This document shows positions 34,760 to 42,624 of a stretch of DNA of 64,000 bases, one piece after another. Origin of the DNA: an uncultured Latescibacterota bacterium (lineage in GTDB: Bacteria; Latescibacterota; UBA2968; UBA8231); assembly GCA_951813615.1 (NCBI GenBank), contig OX638377.1, forward strand, positions 372,001 through 436,000. Direction: 5' to 3'. Numbering within the stretch: the first letter of the stretch is position 1; each line of letters opens with the position of its first letter. Made by a program: the position numbers and the translations under genes. The notes under the pieces were generated by a model. The model made no database searches, was not told the origin of the DNA, and saw only the letters and a list, made by a program, of their open reading frames with translations.

Positions 34760-36837
34760 TCCCCACAATTCTGAAAGAACGGATCCTGCTCGCCGTTGTC
34801 GGCCTCGCCGCAGTGTGTTCCACCGTCCAGACCGAGGGGCGCACTTGGGAGCAGACTGCATGGCGCAGCGCGCTCTACTACCGCACCACCTTTGAGGCAC
34901 CCGAAGCCGGCGAGGGCTTGCTGCATATAGCCGCCGCCGACAGCTTTGCCGCGTACTTCAACGGCGAACTAGTCGGCAGCGATTCCAGCGTGGTGCAGCC
35001 GCGGGTTTTTGCCGTGCCAGTAGTGCGCGGCGACAACCACATCGCCGCGCTGGTGGTCAATCGCGGGCGCGGGTTGGGCAATGGTTTGGCCGCGACCTTG
35101 ACCGTGGAATTCGCCGCCGGGGATACCTCGACAGTGCAAACGACGACTGATCGCACCCGCCAGCCTTGGTACTGGAGTGACCAGTTCCAAGCTGACGATG
35201 GGTGGACGACTGCCGAGGTGGCGCGGGACGAGGCTTGGCATCTGGTGCAAGAAGGTGCGCTAGATCCGACTTTGGCTATCGGCCAGCCCATCGCTGGCTT
35301 TTTAGGTGGGACGGATATCGGCTCTCTAGCTGGCGGCATTATCCTCAAACAAGTGCGCGGCCAAAATCTGGCCAAGGACCGCATCTCCAATCGCCCGGAA
35401 GTACTCGACGGCGATTTGAATACCTCGTGGAATCCGCCGATCAACGCCCTGAATTTCAATGCCGATATCGACTTGGGAACGCGGCGCAAAATCCACGCCG
35501 TTCGGGTTTTGACCCGGGGCCGCAACCAAGAGCAGTACTTCGACCGCTCCCTGCGCGGGTACTCCATTCAGGTCAGCGACGATCAAATCCGCTGGACCGA
35601 AGTGGCCATCCTGCGCGACATCGTCGATTTCATCCGCAGCGAGGTGCGCTTTACGCCGCTGTGGACGCGCCATTTGCGCTTGGTCATCGTCGATATCAAC
35701 GCCATCACCCAGCCCAACGTGGCCGAAATAGAGGTGTACGGCAGCCTGCACGCAGAGCGGGGAACGTTTATTTCGGTGCCGCTCGACCTAGGCGCTCCGG
35801 CCGTGGTCAAGAACGTGGGGCGAGTGCGCTGGCAGGCTACGGTTCCCGCTGGTACGGAACTCACCGTGCAGTTCCGCAGCGCCGACCAAGCCGCCGCGCT
35901 AGCCGATTCGGCAGGGGGGTGGAGTACGCCCCTAACCACCGGGGACATCTGGTTCCCTGCTGAGGAACCGCGTGCGTTCTTGCAATACCGGGTCAACATG
36001 GCGACCCACTCCCCCGAGAAAACCCCTGTTTTCGAGCACCTAGAGATCGATTTTGATCTCGACCAAGTGCCCGTCTCCAAGGCATGGGGCCGCATTGCCC
36101 CCAATCGCGTCCCCATGGGCCGTGATACCTCCTTTACCTACACCCTCGATGTGGAATTCGCCGACGCCGACGCGGGCTTAGCCCAGATCCGCATTGACGT
36201 GCCCGCGCCGGCCATACTCGAAGAAATCACCGGCTTGGAGGGTAGTGAGATCAAGACTTGGGACTCGACGCGCGACCAGCTCACTATCACCTTGGCCGAG
36301 CCGCTGCGGCAGGACGCCCAGTTGCAAATTCGCTTTAGGACGCGAACGCTCGCGGCGATCCATGCGTTTCGCGCCCGCCTCTTTGCTCCCAATTCTGACA
36401 ACCCGCTCAACGCGGCCGAGAACGCGGCCATTGACCCGCAAATCAATGCACCTTATTCGTGGGTGTTGTCGGCTGCTACCTCGGAGGAGCGGGCGCTCTC
36501 CCAAGTGCGCGTCCTCCCACCGGTCTTCACCCCCAACGCCGATGGGATCAACGATTTTGCCACTATCGAATTCGCCCTCTCCAAGGTCGCGGCCCCGCGA
36601 CAGGTGGGTATCCGCATCTTCGATCTGAGTGGCCGCTTGGTGCGCGACCTCAGTCCACCGCCGCTATCGGCTGGTGTCTATGTGCAGCTGCCAACCGACA
36701 GCCGGCCTCCAGGTTTGTGGGATGGGCGCAATGCCACGGGTTCGCGAGTAGCTCCAGGTCTGTATCTCTACCGGGTGGAAGTTGAGGTGGACACGGGCTT
36801 AGAACGCGCCGCCGGGGTCGTCGGAGTAGCCTACTAG
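34756..36837 (+). CDS. Secreted discoidin protein with gliding-type C-terminus, paralogue of 17988-20051
   Basis: A 693-residue exported protein starting in an ATGA overlap. A signal peptide covers the first ~26 residues. The N-terminal sandwich (WRSALYYRTTF, LLHIAAADSFAAYFNGELVG, IAALVVNRGRGLGNGL) and discoidin domain (about 205-325: NRPEVLDGDLNTSWNPP, VAEIEVYGS) align along their length with the first gene of the run. VFTPNADGINDFATIEFALS begins at about 590 and the FlgD-like module IFDLSGRLVRDL ... LWDGRNATGSRVAPGLYLY ends the protein. It starts the second half of the run, which again ends in a lipoprotein of the same family. Confidence 0.87.
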   Translation: MIPTILKERILLAVVGLAAVCSTVQTEGRTWEQTAWRSALYYRTTFEAPEAGEGLLHIAAADSFAAYFNGELVGSDSSVVQPRVFAVPVVRGDNHIAALVVNRGRGLGNGLAATLTVEFAAGDTSTVQTTTDRTRQPWYWSDQFQADDGWTTAEVARDEAWHLVQEGALDPTLAIGQPIAGFLGGTDIGSLAGGIILKQVRGQNLAKDRISNRPEVLDGDLNTSWNPPINALNFNADIDLGTRRKIHAVRVLTRGRNQEQYFDRSLRGYSIQVSDDQIRWTEVAILRDIVDFIRSEVRFTPLWTRHLRLVIVDINAITQPNVAEIEVYGSLHAERGTFISVPLDLGAPAVVKNVGRVRWQATVPAGTELTVQFRSADQAAALADSAGGWSTPLTTGDIWFPAEEPRAFLQYRVNMATHSPEKTPVFEHLEIDFDLDQVPVSKAWGRIAPNRVPMGRDTSFTYTLDVEFADADAGLAQIRIDVPAPAILEEITGLEGSEIKTWDSTRDQLTITLAEPLRQDAQLQIRFRTRTLAAIHAFRARLFAPNSDNPLNAAENAAIDPQINAPYSWVLSAATSEERALSQVRVLPPVFTPNADGINDFATIEFALSKVAAPRQVGIRIFDLSGRLVRDLSPPPLSAGVYVQLPTDSRPPGLWDGRNATGSRVAPGLYLYRVEVEVDTGLERAAGVVGVAY

Positions 36838-36854
36838 GTGTCGAGGAACAAACC

Positions 36855-39800
36855 ATGATTCCGCTAGTCATCCTATCCCTGCTGACTCTCGCCGCGGCCG
36901 CGACTCGCTTTGTGCCTACGGCCGAGGAGATGCAGGCCCGCTTTAAGCACGGCCAGAACTTCTACGCCTCTGGGGCCTACGATCAGGCCATTGAAAACTA
37001 TCGCCACATCATGCGCAGTCGGCACAAACTGCTCGCGATGGAATCCATTCGAGTTTCCGTCGGCCAGATAGACGCGCCCCTGCAAGAAGTGGCCGCGTAC
37101 CAAATTGGCAATGCCTATTTCAAAATGGGCGAAGAAGAACTCAAAAGGGCGGCGCAGGCCCGCAGCGACGAAGAGCGTGCCGAGCACCAAGGTCGGGCCG
37201 ACGATTTATTGGCGCAGGCCGTGGAGGCGTTTGTCGCCACCGAGACCCTTTCCTCGACTCCGGCTCTCCAGGCCCTCGCCCGCAGCCGGGCCGTGGCCTG
37301 CGCGTACCGCATGGGAGATTACCGCCGCACCATCGACGAAGCGCAGCAGCTAGTCTCCAGCTATCCCACCAGTCCCTATGTAGCTCATGCGCTGTACGAT
37401 ATTGGCTGGTCGCACTATCAACTGCGCGAGTACGCCCAGAGCATTGCGGTTTTCGAGGATTTGGTCGGGCGCTTCCCCTCGGGGTATCGCACTAGCAGGG
37501 CGCTCTTTCAAATTGGCGAATGCTACTTTGCGCTGGAGCGCTTTGCCGAGGCCATCCCCAGCTACCAGCGGCTAGTCGACTCGCAGCGCCTCGACCGCAT
37601 GTCCGAGCGCGAGATCCTGCGCATGCAGCGCAACAAACTCGCCGGCCTAGTCGACGAGACCGAGCTGGAGATCGCCGCCAAAGCCCTACTGCGCATTGGC
37701 GAGTGCCGCGAGTGCACCGGGGAGTACGCGCTGGCTGTGGAGGCATACTCCTTGGTGGCCGCGCGCTTTGCCGACGAGCGCCGCCTGTCCGAGGAAGCCT
37801 ATTTGCGCCAAGCGCAGTTGCACTACCAGCGCGGCGATGTCGCCGCCAGTATCGCGGTGTACCAGCGCGCCCTAGAAGCGCAACAGGACGACTTTGGCCG
37901 TGCGCGGCTGCAGTTGCTGCTGGCCAACCGCTACTTTGAAACTGGGAACTACTTAGAGGCCGTGCGCGAATACAGCGCGTACCGCGACGACTATGCCGCC
38001 TTTGCGGCTCAAGCCGGCCTGCCCCTCGAAGGGGTGGGACTGCAAATTGCCCGGGCTTGGTTCGGTCGCGCCGAAGCAGAAGAGGTCGCGCCCGAGGAGC
38101 GGGCCGATCTTTTCCGCCGCGCCGAAGCGGAATTGCGCCGAACTTTAGAAGCCTTTCCCAGCTCGATCTACGAAATGGACCTGCGCTTCAATTTGGGGCT
38201 GGCCTTGCAGCGCCAGAACGAGGCGGTCACTACTGCACAGGCCCTCGACATTTTCCAGGCGTTAGCGGCCTCTCCACAGAGCGGCGGGTACCAACACAGT
38301 GCTCTGTTCCAGTGCGCCCGCATCCTCCACGGCCGCGGCGAGTACGCGGATGCCATCCAGATCTACCGGCGCTTAGACGAGGAGCTGGGCGACAAACCCG
38401 AAGCCGATATCGCCCGCTTTGAAGCGGCCATAGCCCAGCGCGATGTCGGCGCTTGGGAGGAGGCGGTCGCCTCCTTTCTCCAAGTCCGCGGTGCCGCGGA
38501 AATTCACTCGCGCTCCCGACTCGAAGCCGGCCGCCTCCTGCTGCAACAGGGACGCACCCAAAGGGCGTTGGCCGTCCTGCGAGAGGGTGTCCAAACCGAG
38601 ACCGATAGTACCTCCCAAACCCTATTCGATTATCTCATCGCCACGGCTCTGTCCCGCGCCGGCGACCTCGATGCGGCCCTGCCCTACTTTGACCAAACCC
38701 TAGCCGCTGCGGATTCGTCTTTTGTCCACCAAGCCTTTTACGGCCGGGGCATGGCCTATTTCAGGCTCGGCCAGCATGCCCAAGCCATCGCCGATCTGGA
38801 GCGCGCCGCTGCGGATTCGTCCCTCACCGCGGCTTCCCGCCTGTTGGCCGCGGCCTATATCTCCGGTGGGCGCGTTGAACAAGGGTTGCAGCTATACCAG
38901 CGTTTGCTGCAGACGGCTTCCTCTTCGCTCCAACGCGGCGAGTACTCGTTGGCCTTGGCCGAAATCGCCTACCGCCAAGAGCGCTATGGCCAAGCCATTG
39001 CCACCAGCCGGGAGTTGCTGGCCCTCGACTTTGCCGAAGAAGAGCGGCCCTTAGAGCGCACCTACTATCTGCGCGAAAAGGGCTACTGGCTCATGGCCGA
39101 CGCCGCCTTGCGCTTGGAAGATTACCAAGCCGTGGCCGACGCCGCGGCTGAGGGTCTGGCAGCGTACCCAAGCGGATTTTACGCGCCCGATTTCCTCTTC
39201 TTGGGCGGACTGGCCGCCCTACAACTGGACCGCTACGAAGAGGCGGTCAGTCGCTTGCAGGATTCGATCACTCGTTACCCGGAACACCCCAACGCCGCGG
39301 AAGCCCACTACTACTTGGGATACGCGTACTTCAACCAGACCCTTTTTGCCCAAGCCGTGACTGCCTTTGAGTTCGTCGCGGTTCAAGCCCCGGATCGCAA
39401 CATTGCTCCGGACGCTCTCTTTCGCCTAGCTGAATGCCGCTACAATCTGCAGCAGTACGATCGGGCCCAGGCCCAGTACCAGCAGCTCATTGACCGCTAT
39501 TCCCGCAGTCCCTTGGCCGAGGAAGCCCTCTACAACATTGGCTGGTGTCTGATGAATGCCCTCCCTGGGGATGCGGACCAGAAAAACAAAGAGGTGCAAC
39601 GGGCCTTTGCGGCATACCTCGAAAGCTTTCCCGAGGGCCACTATGCGTCCATGGCCCGCTATACCCTAGGCGAGCTGTTGTACAATCAAGGCGACCACCA
39701 AGCGGCGTACGACATCTTTCGCCAAATCGAAGAACAATACCCCGGTACTCCGGCTGCCGCCCAAGCCGCCACCATGTTGCCCGAGTTGCGCGAGGCCGTG

Positions 39801-40109
39801 GCCTACGGAGATTACGCGGCGTTGACCGACAGCCTCAAAGCCGCGTCCGAACTCAGCGACGCCGAGGCGATTCGCGCCCTAATCCCCCGCTTTGAACAGG
39901 TTTGGCGTCAATTCCCCCATACCTCCAGCGGTATAGCTGCCCGGGCCAATATCGGGGTTTGCCACCAAAAGCTAGGGGAATGGCAACGGGCCGTGGATGT
40001 GTTTGACGCCATTTTGAGCGCGGCCCAAGCAGACAGCAGCCTGCTGGCCCCCAACATCCGCGCCTTTGTCGAACGCCGCCGCGCCACCATTGCGAGGAAA
40101 CACTTGTGA
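36855..40109 (+). CDS. Large TPR-repeat periplasmic protein
   Basis: A 1084-residue exported protein: a short signal peptide (LVILSLLTLAAAATR), then almost uninterrupted tetratricopeptide and YfgC/BamD-like repeats to the end. Examples are HGQNFYASGAYDQAIENYRH, QIGECYFALERFAEAIPSYQ, YLGYAYFNQTLFAQAVTAFE and YNLQQYDRAQAQYQQLIDRY. Repeat spacing alternates between about 34 and 37 residues, which is typical of the Tol-Pal-associated CpoB/YbgF and gliding-machine TPR proteins. ATG 36855 has GAGG 12 nt upstream. The stop overlaps the GTG start of the DUF4159 gene, so the two products are probably partners in the periplasm. Confidence 0.9.
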   Translation: MIPLVILSLLTLAAAATRFVPTAEEMQARFKHGQNFYASGAYDQAIENYRHIMRSRHKLLAMESIRVSVGQIDAPLQEVAAYQIGNAYFKMGEEELKRAAQARSDEERAEHQGRADDLLAQAVEAFVATETLSSTPALQALARSRAVACAYRMGDYRRTIDEAQQLVSSYPTSPYVAHALYDIGWSHYQLREYAQSIAVFEDLVGRFPSGYRTSRALFQIGECYFALERFAEAIPSYQRLVDSQRLDRMSEREILRMQRNKLAGLVDETELEIAAKALLRIGECRECTGEYALAVEAYSLVAARFADERRLSEEAYLRQAQLHYQRGDVAASIAVYQRALEAQQDDFGRARLQLLLANRYFETGNYLEAVREYSAYRDDYAAFAAQAGLPLEGVGLQIARAWFGRAEAEEVAPEERADLFRRAEAELRRTLEAFPSSIYEMDLRFNLGLALQRQNEAVTTAQALDIFQALAASPQSGGYQHSALFQCARILHGRGEYADAIQIYRRLDEELGDKPEADIARFEAAIAQRDVGAWEEAVASFLQVRGAAEIHSRSRLEAGRLLLQQGRTQRALAVLREGVQTETDSTSQTLFDYLIATALSRAGDLDAALPYFDQTLAAADSSFVHQAFYGRGMAYFRLGQHAQAIADLERAAADSSLTAASRLLAAAYISGGRVEQGLQLYQRLLQTASSSLQRGEYSLALAEIAYRQERYGQAIATSRELLALDFAEEERPLERTYYLREKGYWLMADAALRLEDYQAVADAAAEGLAAYPSGFYAPDFLFLGGLAALQLDRYEEAVSRLQDSITRYPEHPNAAEAHYYLGYAYFNQTLFAQAVTAFEFVAVQAPDRNIAPDALFRLAECRYNLQQYDRAQAQYQQLIDRYSRSPLAEEALYNIGWCLMNALPGDADQKNKEVQRAFAAYLESFPEGHYASMARYTLGELLYNQGDHQAAYDIFRQIEEQYPGTPAAAQAATMLPELREAVAYGDYAALTDSLKAASELSDAEAIRALIPRFEQVWRQFPHTSSGIAARANIGVCHQKLGEWQRAVDVFDAILSAAQADSSLLAPNIRAFVERRRATIARKHL

Positions 40110-41329
40110 AAGCCGTGCGCTCCGCGGACCCGCTCGCCGTTCTTGCGGCCAATCGGCGCTTGCTCTACTGGGGCCTGCTGATTTCCCTAGTGTTGCACCT
40201 GATCTTTGTCGCCTTGTACTTTCGACCCGTTGAACAGGCCGAGGAAGAGGTCGTCGTCCGCCTCGAATGGCAAGAATTGGACACGCCGCTGCTGATTCCT
40301 CCTCCCCAGTTGAGCCGGGAATTCGCCTTTAAAAAGCAGGTTATCCCCGAGGGTACCCCCATTATATCCGTGCAGCGGGATCAGACGGCCACTGTGGTGG
40401 GCGGCGTCAGTGGTTTGGGCACTCAGCTAGACCAGGCTGTCGCGGATCGGCGTTGGAGTCGCACTCGCAGCGGCCAGGACTTTATCGCCGACATGGGTAC
40501 CCAAGGCATGGGCCTTGGGGTGGTGGGCGTCCCTCAGTTCGAAGCCGTTGAAATGACCAGTCTGAAAGAGCCGGAAAAGCGCATTGACATGCAGGCGGAA
40601 TTCCTCGATCTGGACGCCATTGACACCGGCAAGTACCGGGGTATGGTCATTCAGGATCCGGCCGACAAGCGCAACATCCAGGGCTTCGTGTACTTGGGGC
40701 TGGCTTGGGGCAGCATCCTCCAGCCCTCGCGCCAGCGCTCGATTTCCCAGTTGGTGCGGGCGATCAACCAGTACACTCGCATTGAGGCCCGGGTCATCGA
40801 CCAGATGTTCATCGACTCCCAGGATTTGTTCAAGGCCCCCTTTGTGTACATCACCACCCGCAGCGCGTTTGAACTGACCGAGCACGAAATTGACAATCTG
40901 GGCAAGTACCTGCGCAACGGCGGTTTCTTGGTAGCCGACAACGACCGGCCCGAACTGGAGTACGGCCCAGCCGAAGCCTCGCTGCGGGACATGTTTAAGC
41001 AGGCCCTAGGCCGCGACGCCCGCTTTGTGCCCATCCCCAACGAGCATCCGCTCTACCACGTATTTTTCGACTTTGACGATGGCCCGCCCCCGGGAGGCGA
41101 GGAATTGTCTGGGGGCAATTTCCGCAGTTCGGTGTACTACTTGGAGGGCATTTTCCTCGGCGACCGACTGGTGGCGGTGTATTCCGACAAGGGGTACGGT
41201 GCCTTCTGGGAGCGCGAAAGCGAAAACGAACCACACCTGAAACTGGGAGTCAATATGGTGGTCTTTGCCCTGACGCAGAAGGGCTCCATCGCCCAGCAGC
41301 AAATAGATTTTTACAACCAGGCGCGCTGA
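40106..41329 (+). CDS. TonB-like anchor fused to DUF4159
   Basis: A 407-residue protein started at GTG 40106 within a GTGA overlap. Residues 20-42 (LLYWGLLISLVLHLIFVALY) form a single N-terminal membrane helix with a His facing the membrane, as in TonB/TolA anchors. A proline-containing periplasmic linker follows (TPLLIPPPQLSREF). From about residue 185 comes a DUF4159 domain (FVYITTRSAFELTEHEIDNL, GKYLRNGGFLVADND, HPLYHVFFDF, VYYLEGIFLGDRLVAVYSDK, HLKLGVNMVVFALTQ), which has the alpha/beta layout of a flavodoxin/VWA-like domain. DUF4159 proteins are typical of Planctomycetes, Acidobacteria and Latescibacteria. This combination suggests a trans-envelope component driven by a TolQ/ExbD motor. 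Confidence 0.85.
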   Translation: MKAVRSADPLAVLAANRRLLYWGLLISLVLHLIFVALYFRPVEQAEEEVVVRLEWQELDTPLLIPPPQLSREFAFKKQVIPEGTPIISVQRDQTATVVGGVSGLGTQLDQAVADRRWSRTRSGQDFIADMGTQGMGLGVVGVPQFEAVEMTSLKEPEKRIDMQAEFLDLDAIDTGKYRGMVIQDPADKRNIQGFVYLGLAWGSILQPSRQRSISQLVRAINQYTRIEARVIDQMFIDSQDLFKAPFVYITTRSAFELTEHEIDNLGKYLRNGGFLVADNDRPELEYGPAEASLRDMFKQALGRDARFVPIPNEHPLYHVFFDFDDGPPPGGEELSGGNFRSSVYYLEGIFLGDRLVAVYSDKGYGAFWERESENEPHLKLGVNMVVFALTQKGSIAQQQIDFYNQAR

Positions 41330-41333
41330 GCAC

Positions 41334-42521
41334 ATGCGCATTTCGCTCGCTGTCCACGCGCTATGGAGCGCTTTGCTGCTCGCCGGCTGCACCCTCCTCT
41401 ATCCGCCGCGCTACGAGCGCGTATCGCTGCTGGTGCCCCGAGCCGATCTAGGGCCGGGCTATACTCTTGGAGAGGACGGAACCATCGCCTATGCCGTGGA
41501 AGGGCTGCGGGTCGAGGTGCGCTATATGACTGACCGCGCCCTAAACGCCCGGTGGCCGCAGGAATCGTCTCAGGGGCCGCATTCGTACAATGCCTATACG
41601 CACGGCGACTACGTCGATCCCCAGACGAGGTACGTGCGCAATCGCTTTACGGTTTTTGCGGTCTCCGTGTACAATCTGGGTTTTCCCAAAGTGGAGCTAC
41701 AACCGCTACAGAGTCGGCTTACGACCAATCGCCGGGGGGAGGAACTGACTCCCTACGGCATATCGACCGGCTCGGCGGCTCATAGTTTTGAATCCTACTA
41801 CCGCGCTCGGAAAGGCGTCACTGGCAATGAGGACTATCGCTTTGACATGCGCATGGGGCAGGTGCGCACCAGCAATTACGGTGTCGGAGAGAAAATCTAC
41901 AAAGGCGAAAACTACAGCGGCTTTATCGTCTTTGAGCCGCTGGCCGACGAGGTGGCAGAGGTGCGCTTACACATCCGGGATTTCATTCTCAAATTCAATG
42001 CCTTTGACCAGCCGTTGCAGGCCTTTGACATGGACTTTCGCTTTGTCCGCCAGATCGAGCAAGCGGCGTTGGTTGATCGGACCCAAGCAGAAGCTGTACT
42101 CGCTACCACGCAGGCGCGCTTGCAGGCACCCAGTGAGGTGAGTGGCTATGCCCCAGACGATCTGGCGCGTGCGCCCGCGACCATCGATGCGTTTGTCCGC
42201 TCCCAACTCGACGCGTTCAACCGCTGCTTTGCCGGTGAATTCCAAGCTGGACGGGCGTTGCCGGGCAGTGCGACCATCCGCTTTGTCATCTTGGCCAGCG
42301 GTCTGGTCGAAAGTGCCCAACTCCTCGCCTCGACCGTGGACAGCGACTCTGTGGGCGATTGTCTGGTCGAGCAGGTCAAACGCTGGCGCTTGCGGCCCTC
42401 GGCTAGCCTTGACCTACGTGCGGTCGCGGATTCGGTCGATAGATCTCAGATCCCGACCCCTGGGAGCGACAGGGTTGTGGCGACCTGTTTTGTCGAATTC
42501 GCGGAGACGGAGCCCGACTGA
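41334..42521 (+). CDS. Lipoprotein with C-terminal AgmX/PglI (TonB-C)-like domain, last gene of the run
   Basis: A 395-residue lipoprotein (LLAGC, Cys19) and paralogue of 28299-29426. The N-terminal domain shows DGTIAYAVEGLRVEVRYMTD, ALNARWPQESSQGPHSYNAY, THGDYVDPQTRYVRNRFTV, YSGFIVFEPLADEVAEVRL. After a linker of about 50 residues the C-terminal domain reads AFNRCFAGEFQAGRALPGSA, TIRFVILASGLVESAQLLAS, DCLVEQVKRWRLRP, as in AgmX/PglI C-terminal domains. A ~25-residue insertion lies before the last strand (ATCFVEFAE). It lies 4 nt after the DUF4159 gene. A 103-nt gap follows before the TonB-dependent receptor. Confidence 0.85.
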   Translation: MRISLAVHALWSALLLAGCTLLYPPRYERVSLLVPRADLGPGYTLGEDGTIAYAVEGLRVEVRYMTDRALNARWPQESSQGPHSYNAYTHGDYVDPQTRYVRNRFTVFAVSVYNLGFPKVELQPLQSRLTTNRRGEELTPYGISTGSAAHSFESYYRARKGVTGNEDYRFDMRMGQVRTSNYGVGEKIYKGENYSGFIVFEPLADEVAEVRLHIRDFILKFNAFDQPLQAFDMDFRFVRQIEQAALVDRTQAEAVLATTQARLQAPSEVSGYAPDDLARAPATIDAFVRSQLDAFNRCFAGEFQAGRALPGSATIRFVILASGLVESAQLLASTVDSDSVGDCLVEQVKRWRLRPSASLDLRAVADSVDRSQIPTPGSDRVVATCFVEFAETEPD

Positions 42522-42624
42522 GATTAATCTACCCCGTATCTCTTGCATTGCTGTTCATTCCTACATACTGTGTGAAGGGTAGTCGTGTCCATAACTGAAC
42601 TGAGATTTATCACAGGAGGGTACA

